This document shows, piece after piece, positions 35,001 through 46,600 of a stretch of 64,000 nucleotides of DNA. The stretch's first letter is position 1; every line of letters starts with the position of its first letter. Source of the stretch: Antrodiella citrinella (taxonomy: Eukaryota > Basidiomycota > Agaricomycetes > Polyporales > Steccherinaceae); the NCBI GenBank assembly GCA_004802725.1, contig SGPM01000004.1:186001-250000 (forward strand), read 5' to 3'. The notes under the pieces are model-generated. The model saw only the letters and a program-made list of their open reading frames with translations, was not told the DNA's origin and searched no databases. A program made the translations under genes and the position numbers.

Positions 35001-38000
35001 ACAACGACCTTGATATGTTCACCGAGTAACTATTCTGAAGTAAGTATACAGCGTCCGAGGCAATCATCACACACGCACCCTATCATAGCACTGCAGGGTG
35101 GAGAAGCCGGGAGTACCGAGTAAGTGGATAACCTTGATGATTTGCGAGCAGTAATCCGCATCCATAGGGGACAACAAACACCTCGGCTGTAAACAGTGTT
35201 CGACAAACGAGCTCGCGAGGGCCGCGGGCTTTGGATCTGCGACAAAATAATTTGAGAATGTATGAAAACTTGTTACAGAAAACACATACTATGGGCGAAC
35301 CAATGCTGTTTCTCCCGCTGGAGACGCTTGAGAGTAAATGTACGAGCAACAGTGTGTTCTTTCATTTCCTTCGTCAGGACTTGAACGAAGTCACCCAATC
35401 GATTGCGCCTCTCTCGATGTATATTTGCTGACGCTCGTCGCACTCGGTCCGCAGAACGGTCTGCTGCACCAAGCTTGACGTCTTCGGCGCGACTGAGGGC
35501 AGAGAGGGCTGCGCTCTCCTCTTTGTACTTGTCGAGAGGGGGCGAAAGCTCATATGTTGAGAGCTGCCAGAAGGACAGATAGAAACCGACACTGTCTGCA
35601 CGTAAGAAAAACCACGATGGCTATCAAATGATGCTGCTTACCCCAGCACTTCCACAGCGTTTCCCGGCGCAATCTTCTGGACGTCATCAAAAAGCGGATA
35701 CAACTCTGGCAACCAAGGATTCTGTCGTGCTCATGAGCAGCGATTCGGGTGATGTAGTGACTCACGTACCTCAGGAACGGACGGTCCGGCAACTGCGTCG
35801 ACATCCATTGGGATTGAATCCGCAGACATTGACTCAGCCACCGGTTGCTCACTCGGTTCTGGGGTGGTTTCCCCTGCACCTGGTGATGCGACACGAGAGA
35901 GCGTTGTGTTCGGACGCTTCGCCGCTAAAGTGGCCTTCAAACGCTTCTCAGCCTCTTCACTGTCCTCAACAGGCTTCTCCAGTTGCAAAGCTGCTTGCTG
36001 TCGCGACGCTGAGTACGAGAAAGAAGATAACTTTGGACGGAACTTACCAGCAACGCACTATGCATGATAGGACGCATGATCTGCATACATATCGGCGCAC
36101 AGATACCATACAGGTTGTGCAGGTCTGCCAGCGAAGGAATGATCTTGTTCGCGTAGTCTTCCTGAGGAATCACAGTCGGTGACGTGAGCAGCTCCAAATA
36201 TTGCAGCAGAACGCCGTGTGTCTGAATGCTTGATCAACAACCAGAACGAGAGTGACGTTGCGTTCGCGACTAACCGTGTCGTAAAGGCTCGCGAGAGACT
36301 TCAGATGTGCGTTCGGTGCCGAGAAAACACACGACTGCCGTTGTTGTGCCACTTGAATGAGAAGGGGCAATGCAAGCGAGGAATCCAGCAAGGCCTTGCC
36401 AAGTCGCTGAGGTGCTCGAAGAATAGCATCGCCGTGAGCTAGCCGTGCACCGCGAGCACTTGACGCGACAGCCTCTATACGAAGCGCNGGACCTCCTGCC
36501 ATGGCCGTGATCTGCGAATCTGACAAGCTTGGCAGAGGTTCAATTCCAGCCATCTTCCATATGAGCTCCCGCAGAACTATGATTTCTGTGGTCTGTCCGA
36601 CGTGCAGTTGATGCGCGATGTACTTGAGCAGTGGAGAGATGTCCGAAGAGTACCGGCGGAACAGCATGCCAGTGAATGAGGCCAAACCTGAAAATAGTTG
36701 AGTAGAAGTGCATATAGAAAAAAGTCTATTGACATACTGAGCAGCCAGTCGGACGTGTTGACACCATCATCCTTAACACGGTCTTTGTTCGGGTTAGCCA
36801 ACGCATCTAATACCACGAATAAGAGCACGTCGAAACCCATTATGGTGACATAGTTGAGAGCTTGAATCACGACCCCAGCGAGATTGTCGTAAGCCATGAT
36901 CTGATTCACCGCGTTGGAGAAGAAGATGCACGGATTGGAATGCGCGAGCTTGGCAACAGTGCCCGATAGCGTGTCAATCGTGTTGGAAGACAAACGACGT
37001 AGGATGCCCTTCGACTCTCGGTCAGCCTGGACCTGGCGGACTCGAAGTTCCGGATGTGACTTGTAGGTGTGAGTCTTCCATTCGCCGTACAATCGCCAGC
37101 GGAGGGTAACATCGTAGGTACGCATGATGTTCCATACCTCCACGGTGCACACGGCGTTTCCGCGAATGAGTGGCAAAGCGGGGAGCAGGTAGAGTCGCAG
37201 AATCTTGAACCAGAATTTTCTCGCGGGATTATCGAGGTCGGTCGCGCCGTTATTCTGTTTCCTCGCATCGACATCTATGGGTTGCTAGGATTGGAAACAA
37301 TGTTAGTTTGTATATTGCAAAAATCACATAGTAATACATACCGATGAGTGAAGGTGTACTCGTCCCAAGCGAACGAACTTGTTGACGAAGAGAGGGTCGC
37401 GGGATATATGAAGACCAATGAATCTCATGAGGGGCTCAACTACATCCACGAGATCAGCCGAAGTCGAACATTGCGGGATACGTTCGGACCAACGAGGAAA
37501 GAAGAACACGAAGTCAAGGACGTTCGTACTTGGTGGTGTTGGAGCAGTCAATGTGAGTAGAGGACGTCGTTCAGCAGCAGGAACAACACCGGTGGCACCG
37601 TATCTGGCGCGAGGTTTCGCGAAGCTAGCCAGTTTCTCCTTGTTCGTGTTGATGGCATCATACATCGGGGCAATCGAATGCTTCAAGATACGAATCATAA
37701 GATCTGCGAGTGCAGGATATGCATCCACCATCCAACGATACCGTGTCAAAACCGCAATGGACGATTTCAGCGCACCGACCGAGAGCATCGCGTGCAGAAG
37801 ACCTAATCTTTGGTCGGGCAGCTCCGAAGGGACTTCAGCGGGCTTGCGCTCAGGAACAGGAGCGGGTCGCGACGGCTTTGCATTGCTTGATTCCAGGGGT
37901 GCAGCCATAGCCAGTTGACTGACTTTCGCAGCCGCAATGCGACTATCGACGGACTTCAGATACTTCTTGCGCATCTCCTCCATTCCTTCCTCGGACGGCG

Positions 38001-39470
38001 TGATCTAGAAGTAATTGAGCTGGATCGCACGGTAAAATGTGCTCTTCTTCTCTGACGTACGTGAGGGTATAAATCTTCAAGGGCAATAAACCCTTCTCTG
38101 ATCAACAAGGCTGCCGTCAGGTAGAGACTTCTTGGCGTGCTCTCTGTGTCTTGCGACTATGGATACGTAAGTTATGATACCTTCCGTGAATTCTGAAGGT
38201 GTGATTACCTGATAATGGCTAAATTTGAATCCCAAAACCTGAGCCAGAACTCGTGAGTTTCGACTACTGGACCCAGTTGACGCAAGGGATGGGTGATGAC
38301 CCGCTTGAGATTCAGCCTGGGTGAGCACCTCATCTAACGTCTTTCCCCTGTACTGTTCGGGATCACGTTCGACGCTCATAGCATCCTCAGTGTCCGCTGG
38401 AACATGTCCTCCACTAGACCACGAGGAGAAGGACAGGAAGGAAATCAAGAAACTGGAATGAGTCATCAAGTTTGCAGAGAACACATCTAGGATGATATCC
38501 AAGGCACGGTTTGGATCCAGATCGAAGTGTCCGATGAGGCCAACTACTCTCTCCCATGCGGGACCGGCACGAGCAGCAGAAGCCAATGCAGATTCTGAGG
38601 GAAGTCCGGTCGACGGCGAGTGTGCAGGTCCCAAGCTACTGGTGAGTTCTGTAGCGAGCTTGCTGTAGCCCTCAGACTGCTCTCGGAGCAGATTGAACTT
38701 GTTCTGCTTGTAGCTGTACGGAAGGTGTTAAAGTCGGAGACTGCTCAATTAGAATTAGACTCGGACTTACAAAAGACCAGTACGAGTACGAATCTCCTTC
38801 TTCTCAAATGCAGGCTTATCCGCGATTAGTCCAGCGTTCGCCACTAGGGTGACGTCCAAGCGTTCCCTGCAAACATTGGCGTCGATGATATTCTCCGCCT
38901 AGCGGCGCTCGTCAGTCACGAACCAAGCACACAATCAGGCGACACATACCAATAGGTTCTTGACCAGAACTGTCAACACATCCTTTCCTTTCGGAGCTTC
39001 CATGGTGGAAGCTACCGTTTGACCGTCATCATCATGCGCCACATTGCCTTTGGCGTCAGGTGTCTTGATTTCGAGCACCATTTCGTCGAGTTCTGCATCC
39101 GCGGACCATATCACATCCACCAGCAACTCACCAAACGCGGCTGTATGGGAGGATGGGCTGGCAGGTGAGGAGGATGAAGGTAGACGCTCCAAAACAGACT
39201 TGATGAATGCGGTCAAGGCGTCGACGGGTAGGGTAGTTCTCGAAGGTAAGCCGCGAAGAGTTGCTGTCAAAAGGGTGTAGTAGACGGTGGTGAGGGTGTC
39301 ATTACAGGCAATGTCGGAGGGATTAGCATGTGGTCCAATTAAGATATCACGGCTGGGTGCAATGTTAGCTGCGTGACATTCGCGTATAAGCTGAATTCTG
39401 CTCACCATTCGGCCTCTCCGGTCTGATTCCATCGTAACAAGAATGTCTGGACACTTTCGACGAGGTCCAT
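32071..39470 (-). CDS. THO2: THO2, largest subunit of the THO/TREX mRNA export complex
   Basis: Scaffold subunit of THO, which couples transcription elongation to mRNP assembly and export and prevents R-loops. Roughly 2050 residues in more than 20 exons. The start MDLVESVQTFLLRWNQTGEA, spliced to ECRDILIGPH, aligns with the THOC2 N-terminus; the frame stays open to 39641, so a longer start is possible. Conserved blocks: ARKFWFKILRLYLLPALPLI, CTVEVWNIMRTYDVTLRWRL, YGEWKTHTYKSHPELRVR, DTLSGTVAKLAHSNPCIFF, DNLAGVVIQALNYVTIMGFD and SDWLLSM. A middle part includes SLSDSQITAMAGGPALRIEA, in which the single ambiguous base (36488) falls in the third position of a CCN proline codon. The last 600 residues are disordered, with a charged RD/RE/ER repeat tail encoded around 33080-33370. 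Confidence 0.94.
33080..33370 (-). repeat. Arg-Asp/Arg-Glu repeat tract in the THO2 tail
   Basis: About 95 codons of near-continuous RD, RE, ER and SERD units (for example RDSERDRDSERDRDRRGD and EKERDKEREHERDRERD). At DNA level it is an imperfect CGxGAx repeat. RD/RE mixed-charge tracts occur in other mRNA-processing factors and favour nuclear-speckle targeting; that role is inferred here. Confidence 0.85.
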
Positions 39471-39674
39471 GAAGAAATGAGCAGGTCGTCCTGCCTGCGC
39501 GAGTCGTGAAGAACAACAGAGTGCTGCCCGGTGTTCTGACCGTTGGCGCCAGGCCAGCATTGTTTGCACATGTTTGGCCCTTTTAGCCATTGTCTGATCG
39601 TGTATCGGCATCTTCCGTGTCATCGACTTGAGAAGTACCACCTGGGGGGAGATTGCAGCAAGTTTGCAGGAAGA

Positions 39675-40004
39675 TGACGACTCGATTGTGAGTGTCGGTG
39701 GACTTTGGTGCTAACGGATAATGTTCTTACTTACAGACATTCCGTGCCTCGTCACTTTGTACAGCTGTCGGGCATATATCGGCAACACTGCGACTCAAGA
39801 CCACTGCTAAGGTGTTCTGTTCACCGAGATCATGCGGCCAGAACGTACTCGGGCCCATACCCAGAAGGAGATTTCCATGCGTACAGATTGCGTACAGATG
39901 CACTCCGAGACCCTGGGATGGTCCAAGTGATCATGCGATGCACGCGGTCCACGCACTCAAGTGACATATGTGCTCTGTGGCAAAGGCTTCCCCCTTGGTC
40001 GTAA
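39675..40004 (+). CDS. Possible small spliced gene of unknown function
   Basis: An ATG at about 39675 (ATGACGACTCGATT) is followed by a 49-bp candidate intron, GTGAGTGTCGG...GCTAACGG...CTTACAG, with an excellent donor, CTAAC branch site and acceptor. The joined frame then stays open for about 90 codons to 40004: MTTRLHSVPRHFVQLSGIY, later HAARTYSGPYPEGDFHAY. I recognise no family. It could be a small protein gene, a non-coding transcript divergent from THO2, or chance. Low confidence. Confidence 0.25.
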
Positions 40005-40258
40005 CTGTGTCCCTTAACTGTTGGGTGGACCCGTGCTGAGACACACATTCCATTACTCCGTGCTATACACGACGGCAGTTCAGCCCATGTTTTAGATGTG
40101 CCAAACGGCGTCCATCATCTGGGAATATTAATATTGACGCGTCATGCGCACTATCGACGAGCTGTTCGCGAAGAAGGATCGCTCTTAGAAAATCTTGTGT
40201 CACGATCACTGGTACCGCCGTACTAACACAACTTCCCTTCATGGATGGTGGCCGAACA

Positions 40259-40266
40259 TATATAAA
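40259..40266 (+). promoter_or_regulatory. TATA box ahead of the GH105 gene
   Basis: TATATAAA lies 84 bp before the start codon at 40350, a usual distance for a fungal gene with a short 5' UTR. TATA boxes are commoner in regulated genes such as secreted hydrolases than in housekeeping genes. Confidence 0.6.
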
Positions 40267-40349
40267 CTGCTCCTCTTGCTGTCCCTGCCCTTCGCCGTCC
40301 TCCGTCTTTCCTGGCCCATCCTCTGGCTGTCACTCGGTTTGCCTATCTA

Positions 40350-41774
40350 ATGCTTCTCCTTGTACCTTTCGTTTTGTTTGCGGCCACCGTGGGTGCTGCC
40401 GTCCCGAGCACTCAAGGTTTTGATGAATCCACCATTGCCAAAGTCCGGGCCAATATGATCAATATCTCAACCCACAGGTGCGCTTGCCAAACGACAGGAA
40501 TACTGTCAAATGTTGATCTCGTCACGCGAACACGTCAGTTGGGAATTGGGGGCCATGGCTCAAGCACTGACGGAGCTAGAAGTCCCTTCTTTGTCTGTGT
40601 TCAGCAACAACAAACTACCTCCACCACAATCTCTGAGTGCCCAGGTGCGAGCGGAAGCAGTAGACGTGTTCAATCTCGCGACCAGGTACGTTCATAATAT
40701 TATTGCAGTTGTTTTGCACGCTGACAGATGTATTGTAATAGGATTGTGCGCGAAAAACCTGCGAACAGCAGCGTTCTAATTGATGGCGACGGCGCAGCTG
40801 GAGACCCCGCTAGTGCGTCACTCCTTCTTTCCATCATAAACGTAGCTCATCATCGTGGCAGGTTTGGGAGTCGCTGTAGCACTTACTGGATGGACTCGCG
40901 AAAATCGTTCAGATAGCTCCTTCGATGTCGCCGCACAGGAACAGCTGGATCATCTTCTGAACGACGTCCCTCGTGACGCGAACGGAGCTATATCACAAAG
41001 AGAAGACCAAGTTCAGCTGTGGGCTGACTACGTCTTCATGGCGCCTCCGTTCATAGCTTACGAAGGGGCACTGAAAACCGGAGATGAACAGTTGGAGCTA
41101 CTTCGAGAGGCTTACGATCAGTGTAGGGATTATCGCGAAGTCCTCAGCGACGACAGTGGCCTATGGAAGCATATATTACTAGGCACAGGGATCCAAGATC
41201 TTACACATTGGGGAACAGGTGAGCTTACATCGTTTACGTCGGAAGATTCCTACTCAAGAGTCGCTCAGGAAATGCCTGGGCTGCCGCCGGAATGCTGCGA
41301 GTCCTAGAGACTATTACGCACTCGGACGCTGCCTGGGCGTTTGAGCAGGAAACGCGCAATCTCACCAGTTGGGTGACAGATATTGTGAGCGCAACATGGC
41401 ACCATCAGGTACTTGAGAATCCCCGACGTCTTCCTGAGATGTACTCATGCTGGCTCTAGGGACGGAATGGAACGCTGTTCAACGTCATAGATGATCCAAC
41501 GACCTTTGCTGATTCATCTTCAACTGCGTTGCTGGCTGCGTCGACGTATCGCTTGGCCACCATCACGAACGACTTTACATGGATCGGATTTGCTGATAAG
41601 GCGCTGCAGCTGATCAAGAACAGCATTGACAAGGATGGATGGCTCCTGAACACTGTGGATCCCGAGACCTTTAACACACCATCATTACCTGGCGCTCATA
41701 GTCCCGAGGGTCAGACGTTTGTTATCCTTCTCCATACTGCACAGCAGGACTTCTTGGAACACATTGGCCTCTGA
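40350..41774 (+). CDS. Secreted GH105/GH88-like six-hairpin glycosidase
   Basis: Predicted secreted hydrolase of about 370 residues. Family GH105 enzymes cleave unsaturated galacturonyl or glucuronyl ends from pectin-derived oligosaccharides. A signal peptide is present (MLLLVPFVLFAATVGAAVPS). The six-hairpin (alpha/alpha)6 fold is indicated by WELGAMAQALTELE, REDQVQLWADYVFMAPPF followed by IAYEGALKTG, LWKHILLGTGIQDLTHWGT joined to GNAWAAAGMLRVLETI, and GWLLNTVDPETFNTPS. The Asp in LWADYVFM is near the position of the catalytic Asp of YteR-like enzymes. Possible N-glycosylation sites (NIS, NRS, NLT, NGT) support secretion. Introns of about 50-65 bp fall near 40480, 40690, 40815, 41222 and 41410. 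GH105 against a related six-hairpin family is not settled. Confidence 0.85.
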
Positions 41775-42072
41775 GCGGGTGGGCCTTTATTCCAGTGGCA
41801 CAGCTATTTGATTCTTCCGTTCGCTCATTACTACACCTCGACGCTGTATACTGTATACGTAGCTACCCAGTACTAGCTACAAATAGAGTAGTTTGTGATG
41901 CCGAGTATGTGGTTTGCGTGATCGCTTCTTTGACGCCCTCGCTTGAGACGGATGATCGCGGTTGTGCTTACCGAGTTTCTCATAAACCACTCATTCCCCC
42001 CGCCTCCGCTCGTTTCTCTGCATTGGCCATTCCTTCCGCTTGTTCGCGCCGCCAACGGCTCCTCGAGCACGA

Positions 42073-42542
42073 TGCTCTTCATGATCATCGTCTCTCTCTT
42101 CGTTGCCCTCGCCCTCTGTTGTCTTCTCCTCCCGTCAATATGGGCATCCATCACTGGTGACGAGCTGCTCGATGCTCATGAGGCTGGTCTTGCCCTCGTA
42201 GCCTCCCGTGCGTTGTTATATCCTCTTCCGAGTGTGTCGTCTCATTTTCCGTCTACAGGAAACCCTGTACGAGAAACAGGCCCTCCCGCCTGCATGGCTA
42301 AGCTTATCATGTTGCGACATAAAGTACGTTGTTGTATCTCACCTCTTCACATATCCCAACCTCAGACGCGTCGCTCTTTGTAGATCAACCAAGCCAACAC
42401 ACGTCGACGTTCAAGTTGTACCACTGCTCATACTCATGCTCGTCAACAAACCTTCACGTTCAACGTCGCGCCATCTATACGAACCCCACGTAACGGTCCC
42501 TGGGGACGCTTTGGGCGTTCACATGGGAAGCAGTATCATTGA
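42073..42542 (+). CDS. Small hypothetical protein with N-terminal membrane segment
   Basis: Three exons joined by introns GTGCGTTGTT...TCTACAG and GTACGTTGTT...TTTGTAG give about 118 residues. The N-terminus is a hydrophobic segment (MLFMIIVSLFVALALCCLLL) that could be a signal anchor. Then come SITGDELLDAHEAGLALVAS, a basic middle (INQANTRRRSSC) and a Gly/Arg-containing end (RNGPWGRFGRSHGKQYH). I recognise no family. Both introns have good consensus ends, but there is no outside support for the protein. Confidence 0.4.
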
Positions 42543-43037
42543 ATGGCATTCACGACCCTCGGAAGGAAAATCAGTGTAAAGTTGCAGTTGTTCTATACCC
42601 ACCCTGACTCTCGCTATCCATATACAATACTTCTTGCTTTGTCATTATTCAACCCCCTCCGTCCCTAACGATTTTACATGCGTCTACATGCACCATACCT
42701 TCCAACCGTCCCCCTTACTCTGACCCCGACCGTACCATCGCCTTCTCCTCTCGGGTCTGTCCCTTTGATTCTCATGGTTGTAGGTTCTTGCCTCCAATGT
42801 ACCTTTCGCCACCGCCTTCCGTCTCCTCGGAGCGTCTCTGGAGAGCTTGTTTTCCGCACCCGGTCACCTTCGGGATAAGGTGTAGGGGGGGAGATAAGAG
42901 GAGGTAGCGTCGGTATCAATGTTGCAATTGCTACCATGATTCCATTCTACGAGTGTCTGGATCATCAGAAACATTTTAGTCGCGATCCGAATCAATTCAT
43001 GGGAATGACATCGAAGCTGACCTGGTCATGTCAACTA
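42543..43037. other. Intergenic region before NAA38 3' end
   Basis: About 500 bp; holds the 3' ends of two convergent genes. A frame at 42678-42878 and one on the other strand at 42674-42937 are proline/threonine- or arginine/glycine-rich and look like composition artefacts of a CCxT-rich tract. Confidence 0.5.
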
Positions 43038-43340
43038 TTACGCATACATGTCCCTCTCCCCACCTCCGTCTGCAGTAAGGGGTGCCTCGACCCTCACGAT
43101 CATCCTGCGAGGGACCATGACCAGCCCTACAAAACGACCATTTGGATTCGCGTGTTCAAGAGGGGATAGACGGAATTCATCTGCGTTGATGAGCAGAATG
43201 TTGAGCTGCTTGTCTGTGCCTGCGAACGTGCCCAGGAAGATGCGCCCATCGTCTATGGTGATGCGAAGCGATTTGTGTAGCAATTGCTTCACCTGAGCGA
43301 GAGCTGGGGTATCTGGAGAAATGTTGGGAGACTCGGACAT
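43038..43340 (-). CDS. NAA38: NAA38/LSMD1, LSM-fold auxiliary subunit of the NatC acetyltransferase
   Basis: One-hundred-residue intronless protein with an LSM fold. NatC (Naa30-Naa35-Naa38) acetylates protein N-termini that start Met-hydrophobic. Visible: VKQLLHKSLRITIDDGRIFLG and TFAGTDKQLNILLINADEF (Sm1-like), then FVGLVMVPRRMIVRVEAP (Sm2-like). The GTF...TD..NILL pattern and the GL(A/V)M(V/I)P block match LSMD1 better than canonical Sm/LSm proteins, whose Sm2 motif ends in RG. The start MSESPNISPDTPAL is the first Met of the frame; the extreme C-terminus (GGGERDMYA) is not conserved. Confidence 0.88.
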   Translation of the reverse strand: MSESPNISPDTPALAQVKQLLHKSLRITIDDGRIFLGTFAGTDKQLNILLINADEFRLSPLEHANPNGRFVGLVMVPRRMIVRVEAPLTADGGGERDMYA

Positions 43341-43667
43341 GACGGTGAAGAATCGAGTACAGTATCAAAGCAGATTGGAAATATTTATGCCGGCCCATAC
43401 GGCCTCATGGCGCTGGCGACCCATGCTCTCGATCTGAGTCGATCACATTCACCACGCCTTTCCAGCACGACCTCCGCAGCTCGAAAGTCAATCTCGAGAG
43501 TAGATCGCCAGTATGTATATGTAATTGGATGGCGTAATAAAGTACACCGTCATAGCCCGACAGAGACCCACAGAATCATAAAGAGCAATGAGCATACAAA
43601 TCAAATCGAACATAGCCGCCTCCACATCGAAATATACCAATACACTTCCAAAAAAATCAACCTGAAA
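43341..43667. other. Intergenic region NAA38 to MRC1
   Basis: About 330 bp upstream of NAA38 and downstream of MRC1, both on the minus strand. Expected to contain the NAA38 promoter and MRC1 3' UTR; nothing else recognised. Confidence 0.5.
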
Positions 43668-46600
43668 TCAGTCCGCAAAATGGCTTCTGCGACTCGACAC
43701 CGCAGACAGCTTGCTGTGGGCTCGTACTATCGGTTTCGCGCTGGGCTTGTCAGCATTCGAGGCTTTCGAGCCCCCGGCGACTCGTGTTCCCGTAATGGAA
43801 CCCTCTCCTCGCTTTGTGCGCGTATGGCCTGTTACTGCAGACGCACCGACAGAACGACCCATCCCACCGCCTCTTGAATGTCCTTCGCCGCGTTTCGCAC
43901 CTGCGTCTCCACGACGCAACAGCTGGATGTAACGCAGAGAACTTAGGTGAGACTAACACAACAAGTATCGATTCAGATACACTTACTGGTCTCTCAAGGT
44001 CCCACTCCGCGCGTCCACTGGAGCGTGACCCCGTCCTGACTTTGGTTACTTCTTTCACAGCAACAGTGTCATCTACAACCATGTCGTCGTCACCTTGGTC
44101 CAACCAGGAGAGATCTTGAGGATCAGGGGCATCCACCGTCTGAAGAGAGCAACTTGATCAGATATTCAGGACATGACGATTCTTAGTTACGACTCACTGT
44201 CCGCCCTTGGGCAGCTCCTTGCAATTCCTTTCTCAGCTCAGCCATGGTGACTTGTCTGTCTTCTTCCTCATCCTCGTCCTCATCGCCCTCGTCTTTCTCT
44301 ACAAGCGTCGGCTGTTGCGACTCATTCAGATAGCTGAACTCCTGGTTATCGTCGTCTAGATCCTTTTGATAGGATTCCACGAACGGGGCGCTCTCCTTGT
44401 CTTTGCCTGGATGCCTAAATTAGTCACTGGATACAGACCGGTCCATGGCCATACTCACCAAGTGCGACCAAGGTGTCGGCGTCGCCTAGCTCGCGGTGAC
44501 GCCGCATCATCTTATACCTCCTGGCCTCATTCTCCTCGTCTTCGTCGCTGTCCTCGTCATCCTCATAACCCACACCTCGCGAACGCTGTTTCACGCGCAG
44601 TTTACCGGTAGCGGCGTCCTGAGCAATCTTCATTTCAACCGCATCGTCTGCCTCCACTTGCTCCCTATCGTTCAGAAGTCAGATCCAATGTCAACGTCAC
44701 TGGTAAGTCACTTGCCTATGTTTCTCCAACACCTTCTCTTCGTTGAGAGTGGTTTCGTCCATGGCGGCATCATCTACCATCTCCTTCCGCAGTTTCTGCA
44801 GCTCTTCTGCGTTGTCTTCATCATCGTCATCCTGATCCTGTTTCTGCAACCGTTCCCCAAATCCGAAGTGCTCTTCTTCGTCTGATTCCTGCGCTTGATC
44901 ATTCACGAAGTCGGATCGTCTAAACTTCGGTTTCTTCAGGGGATTTCGGGCTTCTTTCATCTGCGCAAAAACGCTCTCGATTGGCCGCTTGATAGGACTA
45001 GGGGAAGGAGAGCCACCACTTGAGCTGTATCCCCCATCTCGGTCGGGAGACGCACGACGTCGTTTCAGACGACCCCCGCCTGGTCGTTTCTCGTTACCAG
45101 GTATGTCCAATTCAATTTCACCCAACGGACGTCTTTGAGTGGCTCGTGACTGAATAGAGTCCAAAATCGACGGCGACACGCCAATCCGTGTAGATTGCGT
45201 AGAGGACATAAGTCGCGCTACGTCCATGTTAGAAGGACGCGTCTGGGTCAAAAACCTAGGGCGGACATCAGGCACTGCTGTCTGGACGACTGAAACTGGT
45301 GACAGCTTACCCGTTCTCATTCACGAACATCTGCGGTTCCGAAGCACCAGCAGGTTCTTCGTCCCCGGCCATATATTCTTGTTCTTTCTCAAAGATATTG
45401 TCGGCCTTCTTCCGAACACTGTCCGTCACCTCAAGGGCAGGCTGCAGCGAAGGATTGAATGACAAGGGCAACACGAGACCGCCTGGCTTCCTCAAATCTT
45501 TCAAGCCTCCCGTACCCTAATTGAAAATCAGTCAATTGTACGAGCCACACAGTGCTGCACGAACCTTAGCGGGAGTGATAAATTGGGAGAATGACTTGAT
45601 CTTGGACGAAGAACCTGCACTGGCCTCGAACAATTGCGAAAAACCTGCGTCAAGGATGGGTGCCGGCTTCAAGCAAAACGGATTCTCCGGATCCGCGACC
45701 TGTTCCTCAAGTCCCAGATCCAGTGATAAAGCTCCTGGAGGAGGCATGCGCGCCGATGGGGTCAGGAAGGGATCATCGTCCTTTGCAATATCCCGCAGAG
45801 GGCCATGATCGCCAAAGTCAGATGACAATGAGAGCGTTCTGCCGATTCTACTGTCCTGGAAAAGACCCAGTGGAGGAGAAGGAGGAGTCGGCGAGAAATG
45901 GATAGAGGTGTTTTCTTTATCTTCTCCTTGGTCGAACATCAGAGTGGCGTTGTTCTCCTTGTCCGTCTCGTTTTCCGCGTTCTCTTCAGAGGAACCTCTT
46001 GGGGCGATGTTCTCCTCGTCATCGGAGTCGGTAACAGCAACAATCCTTGCCCGAGCGCGGTGTTTCGGGGCGAGCATGATTGCATCCTCATCCCCTTCCC
46101 CCTCGTCGACAGAAGCGGCACCATCCACCTCCTTTTCGACGCCCGTGACCATTATTGCGTCCTCGTCCTCGCGCGTCTGCTCATCGTCTGGTCTCCACTC
46201 TTGATCACTCTCGTCCGACAACTGCACGTCTTCTTGACCTTGATCCTGTTCAATGTTTCGAAGACCGCGCTGAAGCAATTGGATGCGTGCCTCGGAGGCT
46301 TTGGCCTGACCCTGAGGATTCGGACGGCCGGAAACGTGACCACCCATACTGCGCCAAACTCTCTCCTTTTCCTCCGTCACCTTCTGTGCCTCTGTAGTCA
46401 TCTTCCGACGCAGAATCTCATTCAGCTCGGCAGGTTTTAGCTGACGTGCGTCACCCTTGCCTCGCTTCTTCTTTGCCGGGGTCCCGAATGCACCGACTGC
46501 TGCAATCTGCAAGGAGCTCTCGCCTGGCTCTTCGAACTTCACAGCTCTAGCTGCAATTGGGCGCACTTTCGAAAGCTCCCGCTGGTTCTTGGTAATGTAT

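Larger units (their letters stand above)
39471..40349. other. Long intergenic region between THO2 and GH105 genes
   Basis: About 880 bp. The right part contains the promoter of the GH105 gene. The middle part contains a possible short spliced plus-strand transcript (39675-40004), listed separately. The remainder shows nothing I can name. Confidence 0.5.

Noticed and set aside
45898..46440. 180-codon hydrophobic plus-strand frame
   Set aside because: Antisense of acidic MRC1 coding sequence (GAx codons give Val/Leu/Phe on the other strand).
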